From an uncultured Clostridia bacterium (GTDB lineage: Bacteria; Bacillota; Clostridia; Lachnospirales; CAG-274): 40,687 nucleotides of DNA. This document shows, in pieces, positions 16,410 through 25,747 of the stretch (position 1 is its first letter; the number at the start of each line of letters is the position of its first letter). The notes under the pieces were generated by a model that was given only the letters and a program-made list of their open reading frames with translations, was not told the DNA's origin and ran no database searches. The DNA lies in contig CALWSK010000008.1 of the NCBI GenBank assembly GCA_944384195.1, positions 1-40,687 of the forward strand. The letters run 5' to 3'. The translations under genes were made by a program, and so were the position numbers.

Positions 16410-17120
16410 TCAAGCTATGGGATTTTTAGTTATTTTACCTGCTTTCCTTGGATATTGTTTTGGAGTTTGTCTTAATTTTTTTATAAAAATTATTTTGTGG
16501 TTTATGTCGGTAAATGGAATATTTATAGTTTCTATCTTTTCTATTTCTCCACCTAGAGTTTTTATAGCCTTTTCTGCTTCTATTACTTCTTTGTCAAGCA
16601 AAGGACCTTTAAGAGCTATAAAGCTACCTCCAACTTTTACAAAAGGTAAGTCAAACTCTGCTAATACGCTAAGATTTGCAACGGCACGTGATACGCAAAA
16701 GTCAAATTTTTCTCTAAGTTGTTTATTTTGTCCGCCATCTTCTGCTCTAGAATGTATAAATTCTACATTACTAAGATTTATTTCATCACAAACTATTTTA
16801 AGAAAGTTTATACGTTTATTTAAAGAATCTAAAAGAGTAACTTTTGCATCTTTTTGCATTATTTTTATAGGAAGGGCAGGAAATCCGGCTCCAGTTCCTA
16901 CATCTATAAAGCTTTTATCATTAAAATTTATATATTTACATACAGTTATACTATCTATAAAATGTTTTAAAATAATTTCTCTATCTTCTGTTATAGCAGT
17001 AAGATTTATTTTATTGTTCCAATCTATTAATAGATTTTTATAATCTAAAAACTGCTTTATTTGAATTTCGTTTATTTCAAGCCCCAGTTCAAGAGAGGCT
17101 TTTTTTAGTAAGTCTTGCAT
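16410..17120 (-). CDS. rsmG: 16S rRNA (guanine-527-N7)-methyltransferase RsmG (GidB)
   Basis: This 236-residue SAM-dependent enzyme makes m7G527 in 16S rRNA, the modification whose loss gives low-level streptomycin resistance. The SAM motif is FIDVGTGAGFPALPIKI, followed by LLDSLNKRINFL and the SRAVANLSVLAEF segment. The C-terminus KYPRK-type signature appears as TPKQYPRKAGKITKNPIA. It starts 23 nt after mnmG with GGAGC before ATG. The mnmE-mnmG-rsmG order is conserved. Confidence 0.97.
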   Translation of the reverse strand: MQDLLKKASLELGLEINEIQIKQFLDYKNLLIDWNNKINLTAITEDREIILKHFIDSITVCKYINFNDKSFIDVGTGAGFPALPIKIMQKDAKVTLLDSLNKRINFLKIVCDEINLSNVEFIHSRAEDGGQNKQLREKFDFCVSRAVANLSVLAEFDLPFVKVGGSFIALKGPLLDKEVIEAEKAIKTLGGEIEKIETINIPFTDINHKIIFIKKLRQTPKQYPRKAGKITKNPIA

Positions 17121-17143
17121 AAGAAAGCTCCTATATCTATATT

Positions 17144-19015
17144 TTAAAGGTTTAAATATACTAAAAGCATATTTATATCGGCTGGAGATATGCCAGCTAT
17201 TCTAGAGGCGTGGCCTACACTTTCTGGGCGTATTTTTTCTAAGTTTTGTCTACCCTCAAGACTAAGGCTCATTACCTTAGAATAATCTATATCTTTAGGT
17301 ATTAGCTTTTTCTCAAGCTTTTTAAATTGTTCCACCTGTTTCATTTGTTTATCTATATATCCTTCATATTTTATCTGTATATTTATTTGTTCTATAATAT
17401 CATCAGATAGGATAGGGGCTTCTTTATCAAGAGGTAAAAGTTTTTTATAAGATAGCTCTGTTCTTTTTATAAGGTCTGTTAGTTTTATACCTGTTGTTAT
17501 AGGAGCACTCTCGTATTTTTCGAGTAGAGAGTTTACCTCATCTGATGGTGCTATGGATATTTTTTTGATACGTTTTATATTTATTTCTATTTTTTCTTTT
17601 TTATCTAAAAATCTATTGTATCTATCATTTTTAATAAGTCCTACATTATGTCCTATTTCTGTAAGCCTAAGGTCTGCATTATCTTGTCTTAATAAAAGTC
17701 TGTATTCTGCACGAGAAGTCATCATACGATAAGGCTCAAGGCTTCCTTTAGTTACAATATCATCTATTAAAACACCTATATAAGCTTGCGACCTATCTAA
17801 TATAAGAGGCTCTTCTCCTTTTATATATTTAGTAGCATTTATACCAGCTATTATTCCTTGGGCTGCTGCTTCTTCATATCCAGAAGTGCCGTTAAATTGT
17901 CCGGCGCTAAAAAGCCCGTTTATATTTTTAAATTCTAGGCTAAGCTTTAGTTGTGTTGCATCTATACAATCATATTCTATTGCATAGGCATTTCTCATTA
18001 TTTTACAGTTTTCTAATCCTTCTATACTTCTATACATTTGTAATTGTACATCTGCCGGTAAAGAAGTACTCATACCTTGTACATACATTTCGTTTGTGTC
18101 CTCACCCTCTGGCTCTATAAATACTTGGTGTCTATCTTTATCAGCAAAACGCACTATTTTATCTTCTATAGATGGACAATATCTAGGTCCTGTACCTTCT
18201 ATCATACCACCATACATAGCGGAACGATGAAGATTATCATTTATTATTTTATGAGTATCTTTATTTGTATAAGTAAGATAGCAAGGAACTTGCTCTCTTT
18301 TTATATCTTCTTTAGTATTTTCAAATGAAAAAGGCTCTACATCTTCATCACCATTTTGAATTATCATTTTAGAAAAGTCTACACTTCTTTTATCTATTCT
18401 AGCAGGAGTACCGGTTTTAAATCTATACATTTTTATACCAATATCTTTTAGGCAATCACTAAGCCTTGTAGCTTGTCTTAGTCCATTTGGACCACTTTCT
18501 ATAACCATATCGCCATAAAGGCATTTAGCTTTTAGATAAGTTCCAGTGCATAGAATAACTGCCTTACAGTTATATAATATACCGTCTTCTTTTAAAACAC
18601 CGGTTATTTTTCCATTTTCTGTTAATATGTCTATTATTTCTCCTTGTACTATATCTAGATTATCTGTATTTTCAAGGACTTTTTTCATTTCTATATGATA
18701 TTTATTTTTATCTGCTTGTGCTCTTAAAGAATATACGGCAGGGCCTTTGCTAGTATTTAGCATTCTAGACTGTATATAGCTTTTATCTATATTTTTGCCC
18801 ATTTCTCCCCCTAGAGCATCTATTTCTCTTACAAGATGCCCTTTAGAGCTACCTCCTATATTTGGATTGCAAGGCATCATAGCTATGCTATCTAGGTTTA
18901 TAGAAAATAGTGTAGTGGAAAAGCCAATCCTTGCACAAGCTAAGGCAGCTTCACAACCAGCGTGTCCAGCACCTATTACTGCTATATCTATGTTTTCTTC
19001 TGATAATATTTTCAT
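17144..19015 (-). CDS. mnmG: tRNA uridine-5-carboxymethylaminomethyl modification enzyme MnmG (GidA)
   Basis: This 623-residue FAD enzyme works with MnmE to place (carboxymethyl)aminomethyl groups on U34 of several tRNAs. The N-terminal Rossmann motif is [16 protein letters not shown], followed by [23 protein letters not shown]. The family segment GTGTYL is present as [11 protein letters not shown], and [14 protein letters not shown] gives the second FAD contact. The C-terminal helical MnmE-binding domain ends [27 protein letters not shown] start it at ATG 19015 (AAAGG upstream); the TTG at 19042 overlaps the mnmE stop. It follows mnmE by 16 nt. Confidence 0.97.
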   Translation of the reverse strand: MKILSEENIDIAVIGAGHAGCEAALACARIGFSTTLFSINLDSIAMMPCNPNIGGSSKGHLVREIDALGGEMGKNIDKSYIQSRMLNTSKGPAVYSLRAQADKNKYHIEMKKVLENTDNLDIVQGEIIDILTENGKITGVLKEDGILYNCKAVILCTGTYLKAKCLYGDMVIESGPNGLRQATRLSDCLKDIGIKMYRFKTGTPARIDKRSVDFSKMIIQNGDEDVEPFSFENTKEDIKREQVPCYLTYTNKDTHKIINDNLHRSAMYGGMIEGTGPRYCPSIEDKIVRFADKDRHQVFIEPEGEDTNEMYVQGMSTSLPADVQLQMYRSIEGLENCKIMRNAYAIEYDCIDATQLKLSLEFKNINGLFSAGQFNGTSGYEEAAAQGIIAGINATKYIKGEEPLILDRSQAYIGVLIDDIVTKGSLEPYRMMTSRAEYRLLLRQDNADLRLTEIGHNVGLIKNDRYNRFLDKKEKIEINIKRIKKISIAPSDEVNSLLEKYESAPITTGIKLTDLIKRTELSYKKLLPLDKEAPILSDDIIEQINIQIKYEGYIDKQMKQVEQFKKLEKKLIPKDIDYSKVMSLSLEGRQNLEKIRPESVGHASRIAGISPADINMLLVYLNL

Positions 19016-19031
19016 AAATCTTAACCTTTCT

Positions 19032-20429
19032 TTATTTACCAAGACAAAATTCAGAGAATATTTTGTCTATTACATCTTCATCTAAGCTTTCGCCTGTTAT
19101 TTCTCCGAGATATCTATAAGCTTCTATAAGGTCCATAGAAATAAAATCTTCTGGCATTTTTGTTTCTATAGTTGTAAGAACGTTTTTTAGGCTTTCTATT
19201 GCATTATAAAGAGAGCTTTTGTTTCTTTCATTAGAAATAAGAATATCTTCATTTATATTTAATTTACCTTCAAAAAATAAGTTTTCTATTTTTTCTTTTA
19301 GCTCATCAAAGCCTAAATCTTCTTTAGCAGATAGCTTTAAGATACTATCTTCTTTTATTATATTTGATATTTTGCTTATATCTATATTAGTTTCCATATC
19401 TATTTTATTTAATAAAATAAGTATTTTTTTATCTTTTACAAAATCTAAAAGCTCCATATCTTCATCATCAAGAGGTTTTGTACTATCTAGCACCAATAAA
19501 ACTAAATCAGAGTCTTTTGCATATTGTTTAGATTTTTCTACACCTATTTTTTCTATTTCATCTTCAGTTTCTCTTATACCAGCAGTATCTACAATATTTA
19601 AAGCAATTCCGTTTATATTAAGGTGTTCTTTTAAGACATCTCTTGTTGTTCCGGCTATATTGCTTACTATTGCTCTATCTTCGTTTAATAGGTTATTTAA
19701 TATTGAGCTTTTTCCTACATTTGGTTTTCCTAATATTACTGTTTTTATACCTTCTTTTACAATTCTTCCGGTATCTGCTGTTTTTAGGAGTTTTTCTATT
19801 TTTTCTATTAATACTTCTGTACTTTGTTTTATCATACTATAAGTCATTGTTTCGTCGTCGTGTTCTGGATAATCTATAGAAGCTTCTATATGAGCTGTCA
19901 TAGTTAATATATCGTTTCTATATTCATCTATTTTTTGCTTTAATTTACCTTCTAGTCTATTTATAGCCATTTTATGTCCCATATCAGTTTTAGCATTTAT
20001 TATATCTATTACAGCTTCTGCCTTACTAAGGTCTATTCTTCCATTTAAAAAAGCTCGCTTAGTAAATTCTCCATTTTCTGCAAGTCTTGCTCCATTTTTA
20101 AGAACTGTTTGTAATATTCTTTTTACGGAGGTATTACCACCGTGGCAGTTTATTTCTATAACATCTTCACAAGTATATGTTTTAGGAGCTTTCATTACAG
20201 ATAGTAAAACTTCATCTATAATTAGATTTTCATCTTTTATTACTCCATAAGTTAGAGTATGACTTTTATATTCATTTATTTTTAGATTTGTTTTATTTTT
20301 ATCAAATGGCTCAAAAATTTTATCTGCTATAGAAAAAGCTTCATCTCCACTTATTCTTATTATTCCTATGCCACCATCTCCAAAGGCAGTAGCTATAGCA
20401 CTTATAGTATCAAATTCTCTAATTTTCAT
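19032..20429 (-). CDS. mnmE: tRNA modification GTPase MnmE (TrmE)
   Basis: This 465-residue dimeric GTPase is the partner of MnmG in wobble uridine modification. The N-terminal THF-binding domain ([23 protein letters not shown], residues ~5-27) is followed by the central helical domain and an inserted Ras-like G domain. G1 is GKPNVGKSS (~224), G3 is [10 protein letters not shown] and G4 is NKID. The protein ends in the invariant C-terminal CLGK, which carries the catalytic Cys. RBS AGGAAG precedes ATG. A structured gap of about 105 nt separates it from jag. Confidence 0.97.
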   Translation of the reverse strand: MKIREFDTISAIATAFGDGGIGIIRISGDEAFSIADKIFEPFDKNKTNLKINEYKSHTLTYGVIKDENLIIDEVLLSVMKAPKTYTCEDVIEINCHGGNTSVKRILQTVLKNGARLAENGEFTKRAFLNGRIDLSKAEAVIDIINAKTDMGHKMAINRLEGKLKQKIDEYRNDILTMTAHIEASIDYPEHDDETMTYSMIKQSTEVLIEKIEKLLKTADTGRIVKEGIKTVILGKPNVGKSSILNNLLNEDRAIVSNIAGTTRDVLKEHLNINGIALNIVDTAGIRETEDEIEKIGVEKSKQYAKDSDLVLLVLDSTKPLDDEDMELLDFVKDKKILILLNKIDMETNIDISKISNIIKEDSILKLSAKEDLGFDELKEKIENLFFEGKLNINEDILISNERNKSSLYNAIESLKNVLTTIETKMPEDFISMDLIEAYRYLGEITGESLDEDVIDKIFSEFCLGK

Positions 20430-20461
20430 AATTTTTTCTTCCTATCTATTTTTAGTATAGA

Positions 20462-20529
20462 AAATAGGTATAGCCTAGAAAGACAATACCTATTTAAAGT
20501 AAATACCCTTGCTTTTAGCAAAGGTATTT
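20462..20529 (-). promoter_or_regulatory. Tandem hairpins between jag and mnmE
   Basis: Directly after jag (minus strand) come two hairpins. The first has 13-bp arms AAATACCTTTGCT / AGCAAGGGTATTT (20501-20529, one G-U). The second has 10-bp arms AAATAGGTAT / ATACCTATTT (20462-20495) and is followed by TTTT. The left arm of the first can also pair with AGGTATT of the second, so the two may be exclusive. It may be a terminator/attenuator controlling mnmE. Confidence 0.45.
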
Positions 20530-20534
20530 TTATA

Positions 20535-21278
20535 TTATTTTTCCTTGTTGTTAGGGCTTATAACTACATATCTAAAAGGTTCTTTTCCTTCGCTATATGT
20601 TTTTATAGTTTTGTCTTGGTGTAGTGCCCCGTGTATAATTCTTCGTTCATAAGGGTTCATAGGTTCTAAGCTTATATTAGTCCCTGTTTTTTTAGCCTTT
20701 ATAGCAAGATTTATAGCTAAATTTTCTAGTGTTTTTTTCCTTCGTTCTCTATAATCTTCTGTATCTAAAGTTACAGATACAAAGGCATATTGACCCTTAT
20801 TTACAATAAGGTTAGTAAGATATTGTAAAGAATCTAGAGTTTGTCCTCTTTTACCTATTATAATACCTAAATCTTCTCCTTTTAGATTTATAAGAAGATG
20901 ATTTTTATCATCTCTAGAAGTATCAATATCTATAGATATATTCATTTTTTTAAATATATTAGACAAAAATTCTTCTGCTATTTTTTCTGCATCTTTATTT
21001 GGAGGCTTTTTATAGAGTTGGTTTTCTTCTTCTATAGAAGTTTTATCTTCCACAGGAGATTTAGAGTTTTCTATTATATCATTTTGTTGTATTATATATT
21101 CTTCTTGTTGTTCTTGAAGTTTTACAAGAATTTTAGCAGGTTTGCTACCAAAACCTAAAAAGCCTTTTGTTGGTTGTTGTAAAACAGTGTATTCTATTTT
21201 ATCTATAGTAGTATTTAGTTCTTTTAATGCTTCATCTATTGCCATATTTATAGTTTTAGCTGTTTTTTCTATTTGCAT
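20535..21278 (-). CDS. jag: RNA-binding protein Jag/KhpB
   Basis: This 247-residue cytosolic RNA-binding protein has an N-terminal Jag-N domain (residues ~1-52, IEKTAKTINMAIDEALKELN ... GFLGFGSKPAKI). A low-complexity acidic linker follows, then a KH domain (~105-180, INLKGEDLGIIIGKRGQTLDSLQYL) and a C-terminal R3H domain (R-x-x-x-R-x-x-H region, NPYERRIIHGALHQDK). KhpB homologues pair with KhpA and affect cell division and envelope genes. RBS GAGGAGG precedes ATG. It lies directly after yidC (24-nt gap) in the conserved rpmH cluster. Confidence 0.95.
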   Translation of the reverse strand: MQIEKTAKTINMAIDEALKELNTTIDKIEYTVLQQPTKGFLGFGSKPAKILVKLQEQQEEYIIQQNDIIENSKSPVEDKTSIEEENQLYKKPPNKDAEKIAEEFLSNIFKKMNISIDIDTSRDDKNHLLINLKGEDLGIIIGKRGQTLDSLQYLTNLIVNKGQYAFVSVTLDTEDYRERRKKTLENLAINLAIKAKKTGTNISLEPMNPYERRIIHGALHQDKTIKTYSEGKEPFRYVVISPNNKEK

Positions 21279-21302
21279 AAAATACCTCCTCAGATAAAGT
21301 AT

Positions 21303-22298
21303 TTATTTTATGTTATCAATATGTGCAAATTTTTTTTCACAATATTTGCTAAGAAACATTTGTTGCAAAATTTGTATAATATTACCAGCTATCCAGTATA
21401 CAGCAACGCCACAAGGTATAGATATAGTAAAGAATGTCATCATAACTGGCATAATAATGTTCATAACTTTTTGTTGCATCACAATAGCAGGGTCTTCAGA
21501 ACGATTTTTTCTTCCCATTATCCAGCTAGATAAAAATGTTGTACCACCAGATAGTAAAGCTAATAAAACTTTAGGAAAAGAAAAACCTACAGTTTCTGTA
21601 AGATTTATGCCAAGAAATGTTTCTATATTTGTCTTTTGTTCTAGCAAAGATGCTATATTTAAGCTAGGAAGCCCAGCTTGAATATTTGCCCAGTCTGTTG
21701 TGCTAAATTTATTTATAGCCTTTAATAGATCAGATGTTTGACTTATATCTATAGTCATACCTCTTGGAACAAGAGGAGTAACAATAGGAACTAAAACTTC
21801 TGCATAATTAGGGGTTTGCAAAATTTGATTTGCTATTTGTGTATATAAATCACCTATTTGTGATATGAATAGGTAAGTATTTCTCATAATAAAGTATAAT
21901 GCTACAAAGATAGGAAGCTGGACAAACATAGGCAAACAGCCACCAAGCGGGTTATAGTTATGTTTAGCATATAGTTTAGATATTTCCATTTGCATTTTTT
22001 TTGCCACTTCTGGGTCTTTATTACCTTTGTATTTATCTTGGATTTTTTTCATTTCAGGTTGTATCTTTTGCATTATATACATAGATTTTTGTTGCTTATA
22101 GTTAAGCGGAGTTAGCAAAAGTCTAACAATGATTGTGAAAAGAATGATAGAAAGTCCTAAAGAATGGTTTGCTGTAAGAGAGTAAACTATGCCAAAAACA
22201 AGGTTTATTATAATACCTAATAATTTTGAGATAGGGCCTACTATAAAGCCAGGGTCTTTTTCTATCAAATTGCTTAAAATAAAAACAGTATTTAACAA
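21303..22298 (-). CDS. yidC: Membrane protein insertase YidC (OxaA)
   Basis: This 331-residue insertase places membrane proteins alone or with SecYEG. Five hydrophobic helices are visible. The conserved core begins SLGLSIILFTIIVRLLLTPLNYKQQKSM, with the groove Arg in TIIVRLLL, followed by the cytoplasmic hairpin (KIQPEMKKIQDKYKG) and the GGCLPMFVQLPIFVALYF segment. The start is a TTG at 22298 preceded by AGGAGGTAAAG. There is no lipobox Cys. It is about 50-80 residues longer than Bacillus SpoIIIJ, mostly in the loop after GGCLP (residues ~150-240), as in clostridial homologues. Confidence 0.95.
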   Translation of the reverse strand: MLNTVFILSNLIEKDPGFIVGPISKLLGIIINLVFGIVYSLTANHSLGLSIILFTIIVRLLLTPLNYKQQKSMYIMQKIQPEMKKIQDKYKGNKDPEVAKKMQMEISKLYAKHNYNPLGGCLPMFVQLPIFVALYFIMRNTYLFISQIGDLYTQIANQILQTPNYAEVLVPIVTPLVPRGMTIDISQTSDLLKAINKFSTTDWANIQAGLPSLNIASLLEQKTNIETFLGINLTETVGFSFPKVLLALLSGGTTFLSSWIMGRKNRSEDPAIVMQQKVMNIIMPVMMTFFTISIPCGVAVYWIAGNIIQILQQMFLSKYCEKKFAHIDNIK

Positions 22299-22318
22299 AA
22301 CTTTACCTCCTAGTATTT

Positions 22319-22531
22319 TTAAGGAACTGGATCATAACCACCTTTGCTAAAAGGGTTGCATCTTAATATACGCCATATAGTAAGGTATGTACCTTTAAAA
22401 AATCCGTATTTTTCATATGCCTCGTAAGCATATCTAGAACACGAAGGATAAAATATGCAACAAGGTTTTTTCATAGGTGAGATATAGTTTTGATAAAACT
22501 TGATTACATACATACAACATTTTTTTAGCAT
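22319..22531 (-). CDS. yidD: Membrane protein insertion efficiency factor YidD
   Basis: This 70-residue protein carries the YidD signature: [31 protein letters not shown] (three-Cys cluster), [27 protein letters not shown]. It is an amphipathic, membrane-associated helper of YidC. It lies between rnpA and yidC as in most bacteria. GGAGG precedes the ATG. Confidence 0.95.
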   Translation of the reverse strand: MLKKCCMYVIKFYQNYISPMKKPCCIFYPSCSRYAYEAYEKYGFFKGTYLTIWRILRCNPFSKGGYDPVP

Positions 22532-22546
22532 AGGATACCTCCATTA

Positions 22547-22891
22547 TTAGCTAACAGGAGCAAAAAAGTTATGTTTAGAAAAAAGATGGTTCATAGCCTT
22601 GTTTATGTCGTGGTAAGAAGCCGTGCTTGATGGGTTTCTAGCTATAACAACAAGACTATAGCCTTTTTTAAGTTTTTCTTCATTAAGGCGATAGCTCTCT
22701 CTTATAAGCCTTGTAACTCTGCTTCTAACAACACTGTTTCCTACCTTTTTGCTCACAGATATACCAAGAAAGTTTTCTTTGCTATTATTTTTTACAAGAT
22801 ACATAACTAGATATTTGTTAGCTAAAGATTTTCCTTTGTTATATACAAATCTAAATTGATAATTTTTTTTAAGAGATTTAGTAAAAAGCAC
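22547..22891 (-). CDS. rnpA: Ribonuclease P protein component
   Basis: This 114-residue basic protein is the cofactor of RNase P RNA in tRNA 5' maturation. It contains FRFVYNKGKSLANKYLVMY, GISVSKKVGNSVVRSRVTRLIRESYR (the RNR-type RNA-binding motif) and VVIARNPSS. Translation starts at GTG (22891) after AGGAGAAA. It follows rpmH by about 90 nt with a hairpin in between. Confidence 0.95.
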   Translation of the reverse strand: MLFTKSLKKNYQFRFVYNKGKSLANKYLVMYLVKNNSKENFLGISVSKKVGNSVVRSRVTRLIRESYRLNEEKLKKGYSLVVIARNPSSTASYHDINKAMNHLFSKHNFFAPVS

Positions 22892-22919
22892 TTTTTTTTC
22901 TCCTATAAATAGTATAATA

Positions 22920-22950
22920 AATATAAAACCCGCCTAGAGAGCGGGGTTTA
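22920..22950 (-). terminator. Hairpin between rpmH and rnpA (partial terminator or processing site)
   Basis: On the minus strand AAACCCCGC pairs with GCGGGTTT (one bulged C, 6-nt loop) and is followed by TTTATATTTATT. It is unusually GC-rich for this genome. It probably sets the ratio of L34 to RnpA mRNA, as a weak terminator or a cleavage site (inference). Confidence 0.55.
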
Positions 22951-22981
22951 ACCAATAGACTAGATATGCTACACTTTATAA

Positions 22982-23116
22982 TTAAGCAGATAAAACCTTT
23001 CTGCCTTTTCTACGTCTTCTAAGTAAAACTTTTCTGCCGTTAGCAGTACTCATTCTTTTTCTGAAACCGTGTTCTTTGCTTCTTTGTCTTTTTTTTGGTT
23101 GATATGTCATTTTCAT
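22982..23116 (-). CDS. rpmH: Large ribosomal subunit protein bL34
   Basis: This 44-residue, highly basic protein reads [20 protein letters not shown] at its start and ends in [18 protein letters not shown], a clear L34. GGAGGTG lies 7 nt before the ATG at 23116; a second ATG two codons in could also serve. It opens the rpmH-rnpA-yidD-yidC-jag cluster. dnaA, usually divergent upstream, is missing here. Confidence 0.96.
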   Translation of the reverse strand: MKMTYQPKKRQRSKEHGFRKRMSTANGRKVLLRRRRKGRKVLSA

Positions 23117-23162
23117 CAAAAGCACCTCCTTTACAATCTATATATGCACAAGCACTAGCTTT

Positions 23163-23191
23163 ATTATATTAAAAAACATTAATATCGTCAA
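23163..23191 (-). promoter_or_regulatory. Promoter of the rpmH cluster
   Basis: On the minus strand TTGACG (23191-23186), a 17-bp spacer and TATAAT (23168-23163) are close to consensus, about 47 bp before the rpmH start codon. Confidence 0.8.
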
Positions 23192-23238
23192 GCATTTTTA
23201 CATATAATGCAAAATTTTATGAATTCTAAGTGTAAGTT

Positions 23239-23259
23239 GTATATTTTTAAAAAATATAC
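23239..23259. terminator. AT-rich palindrome downstream of GNAT gene
   Basis: GTATATTTTT/AAAAATATAC form a near-perfect 21-bp palindrome about 45 nt past the GNAT stop codon. It is a weak candidate terminator; an all-AT stem is expected by chance fairly often in this genome. Confidence 0.3.
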
Positions 23260-23302
23260 TTTAATTATTTTTTATTTATTTTATTACATTTATTAAAATA
23301 AT

Positions 23303-23791
23303 TTATAAATATTTTTCCATAACATAATTTTTCAAATAGATATTATTTCTTTTTACATATTGTTTTTTTATAATTATATAATTTCTACTTTTAAAAAATG
23401 GTTTTGCTGTTATTGATGAGTGTGTAATAATTTTTCTATATGAAATATTTTTTTCTAAATTATCGCAGATTAAAGTTCCTATTCCTTTTCTTTGATAATT
23501 TTTATGAACATATAATCTATCTAGATATCCTTCAATATTGATATCTCCAAAACCAACTATCATATCATTTTTAATAGCTACAATAGAAAAATTTTCTAAT
23601 AAAGACTTATTAAATTTTTTTATATCTATATTTTTACTTGCCCACACATCAACTTGTTTTTTCGAATAGTCTTTTATATTTATTGAATGTATTGTATTAT
23701 AAAATAAGGATATAACTTCATAATAGTATTTTTCTTTATATTTTTCAATAAATATTTTATTATTTATTTTTAATATATTTTTATCTAACAT
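23303..23791 (-). CDS. GNAT-family N-acetyltransferase (YafP-like)
   Basis: This 162-residue acetyltransferase has the YafP-type N-terminal pattern LFYNTIHSINIKDYSKKQVDVWAS. Motif A is GYLDRLYVHKNYQRKGIGTLICDNLE (acetyl-CoA loop Q-R-K-G-I-G) and the C-terminal part is SITAKPFFKSRNYIIIKKQ. The acceptor is unknown. No convincing RBS precedes the ATG, so the start is uncertain. Codon use is even more AT-biased than in neighbouring housekeeping genes, and it sits where dnaA would normally be, so it may be a later insertion. Confidence 0.85.
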   Translation of the reverse strand: MLDKNILKINNKIFIEKYKEKYYYEVISLFYNTIHSINIKDYSKKQVDVWASKNIDIKKFNKSLLENFSIVAIKNDMIVGFGDINIEGYLDRLYVHKNYQRKGIGTLICDNLEKNISYRKIITHSSITAKPFFKSRNYIIIKKQYVKRNNIYLKNYVMEKYL

Positions 23792-23824
23792 AATTTACAC
23801 AATATATGATAAAAGTTTTGATAT

Positions 23825-24325
23825 TTATTTTGTTTTACAAGAAAATACATATCTACATACACCTTCTTCCCAAGTTAAAATAACCGTATAAATATATCCT
23901 TCGGGAGTGGGTTCGTTTTCATTATATGAATTTTTAAAAGTTATACAATTCTTAGATATTGTTTTATCTACTTTTCTAGCATAAATTTTTTTATAATCAT
24001 TAAATATTGTCATTCTTTCTATATCCACATCTTGAGGCATATTATCAATACAAATATTTAATATTTCGTTTTTTTCTAAAGTAGGTACTTTATTTTGTTT
24101 TATTTTTTTTGTTTCATTTTCTATTAAAACTAAATAATCTTCTTCATTTATATTATTATAACCATCCCATTTACTTATATATTTAGAACATTTTATTTCT
24201 GTATTTTCGGTAGTAACTAATATGTCTATAGGATTTTTATAATCTTCATTTTTGTATTTTATGTTATTGGTGCAACCAGATAAAAATAAAAATATAATTA
24301 AAAATATAATTAATATATTTTTCAT
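23825..24325 (-). CDS. Putative lipoprotein of unknown function
   Basis: This 166-residue protein has a short basic N-terminus, a hydrophobic core and a lipobox LSGC with lipidated Cys18. It is therefore expected on the outer face of the membrane. The mature part has further Cys residues (near 46, 92, 125, 157 and 162) that could form disulphides. It ends in a beta-rich segment (YIYTVILTWEEGVCRYVFSC). I recognise no family. RBS GAGGAAA precedes ATG. It lies 17 nt downstream of hflX and 33 nt before the GNAT gene. Confidence 0.75.
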   Translation of the reverse strand: MKNILIIFLIIFLFLSGCTNNIKYKNEDYKNPIDILVTTENTEIKCSKYISKWDGYNNINEEDYLVLIENETKKIKQNKVPTLEKNEILNICIDNMPQDVDIERMTIFNDYKKIYARKVDKTISKNCITFKNSYNENEPTPEGYIYTVILTWEEGVCRYVFSCKTK

Positions 24326-24342
24326 AAATTTTTCCTCTATTT

Positions 24343-25623
24343 TTAATTTAATATAAATTTTTTCAGTCTATTTTCTAATTCTTCATCAGCATATATTTCA
24401 AAAAATATACCATTATCTCTATTTTCTGTTAATATTATTTCACATCTTCCATGTACTATACTTATATATTTAGCCTCTTCATATGGTATAAGTATTTTTA
24501 GGGGAGTTTTAAAGCTTTTTACAACATCTTCTATTGTATTAAAAAGTTTATCTATACCTATATTTTGTTTTGCTGATATTTCTACTATATGCATAGCAAA
24601 ATCATCTTTAGGTAAAGGACGTATAGTATCTTCTTTATCTATCTTGTTATAGGCTGTTATTATAGGTTTATTTAAACAATCTAGGTCCTTTAGTGTTTTA
24701 TATACTATTTCCATTTGAGTTTGGCAAGCTTTATTAGAGCTATCTACAACGTGTACTAAGATATCGGCATATTTTGTTTCTTCTAGAGTGGCTCTAAATG
24801 CTTTTACTAGGTTATGTGGAAGCTTTTGTATAAATCCAACTGTATCAGTAAATAGATATTCTCTACCAGAAGATAGTTTTAGCTTTCTTGTAGTAGTATC
24901 TAATGTTGCAAAAAGTTTATCCATAGCGAGTACATCAGCATTTGTAGCAGTATTTAAAAGAGTTGATTTACCAGCATTTGTATAACCTACAAAAGCAACT
25001 ATAGGCTGTTTATTTTTTAGTCTTTTTTCTCTTATTATTTGTCTATGTTTTTCTATAGTTTTAAGCTCTTTATTTAGTTCTGATATCCTATCTGCTATAT
25101 TTCTTCTATCTACCTCTAGTTTTTTCTCGCCAGGGCCTCTAGTACCTATACCTCCACCTAGTCTACTCATCTGTTTACCTTGCCCTACAAGGTGAGTAAG
25201 TTTATATTTTAGCTGTGCAAGCTCTACTTGTACTTTACCTTCTGCCGAGTTTGCTCTTTTTGCGAATATATCTAATATAACAAGAGTTCTAGTCATTATT
25301 TTTACGTCTAATATTTTTGCCATATTTCTCATTTGGCTTGGGCTTAGTTCGTCATCACAGACTACTCCTGTTGCTCCTAGCTCATCTATATAAGCTTTTA
25401 GTTCTTCCATTTTACCTTTGCCAAAATAATGTCCTTTATGGATACCTTCTCTTTTTTGAACCATTTTACCTATAACACTAGCTCCTGCTGTGTTTACAAG
25501 CTCTTCTAGCTCATCTAGGCTATCATTTATATTCATAATATCTTTTTCATTGTCTATCCCAATAAGTACAACCTTTTCTTCTATCTCTTTTGTTTCATAT
25601 GTTTTTGTTTGTTTTTTTTCCAT
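24343..25623 (-). CDS. hflX: Ribosome-associated GTPase HflX
   Basis: This 426-residue GTPase binds the 50S subunit and splits stalled or hibernating ribosomes. The N-terminal HflX domain carries GKGKMEELKAYI and ends with the glycine-rich loop RLGGGIGTRGPGEKKLEVDRR. The G domain has G1 VGYTNAGKSTLLN (~205), G3 DTVGFIQKLPHNLV and G4 NKID; a small C-terminal domain follows. Length is normal for the family. RBS AAGGGTG precedes ATG. A terminator lies between efp and this gene, so it probably has its own promoter. Confidence 0.96.
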   Translation of the reverse strand: MEKKQTKTYETKEIEEKVVLIGIDNEKDIMNINDSLDELEELVNTAGASVIGKMVQKREGIHKGHYFGKGKMEELKAYIDELGATGVVCDDELSPSQMRNMAKILDVKIMTRTLVILDIFAKRANSAEGKVQVELAQLKYKLTHLVGQGKQMSRLGGGIGTRGPGEKKLEVDRRNIADRISELNKELKTIEKHRQIIREKRLKNKQPIVAFVGYTNAGKSTLLNTATNADVLAMDKLFATLDTTTRKLKLSSGREYLFTDTVGFIQKLPHNLVKAFRATLEETKYADILVHVVDSSNKACQTQMEIVYKTLKDLDCLNKPIITAYNKIDKEDTIRPLPKDDFAMHIVEISAKQNIGIDKLFNTIEDVVKSFKTPLKILIPYEEAKYISIVHGRCEIILTENRDNGIFFEIYADEELENRLKKFILN

Positions 25624-25670
25624 ATAATCACCCTTTTTATAATATATGATATAAAAGATAAAGCTTAACC

Positions 25671-25700
25671 TAAAAATAGATGCTTAAAGATAAGCATCTT
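25671..25700 (-). terminator. Terminator after efp
   Basis: On the minus strand AGATGCTTA and TAAGCATCT pair over 9 bp with a 4-nt loop, followed by ATTTTTA. It lies about 50 nt past the efp stop codon and ends the comFB-aroK-aroQ-efp unit. Confidence 0.75.
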
Positions 25701-25747
25701 GATGGATAAAACCTGCAAAGATTTTACAAGTTTTAGTTATAAATAAA

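Noticed and set aside
23117..23302. Replication origin upstream of rpmH
   Set aside because: No cluster of DnaA-box-like TTATCCACA sequences is visible; only promoter elements and AT-rich DNA.
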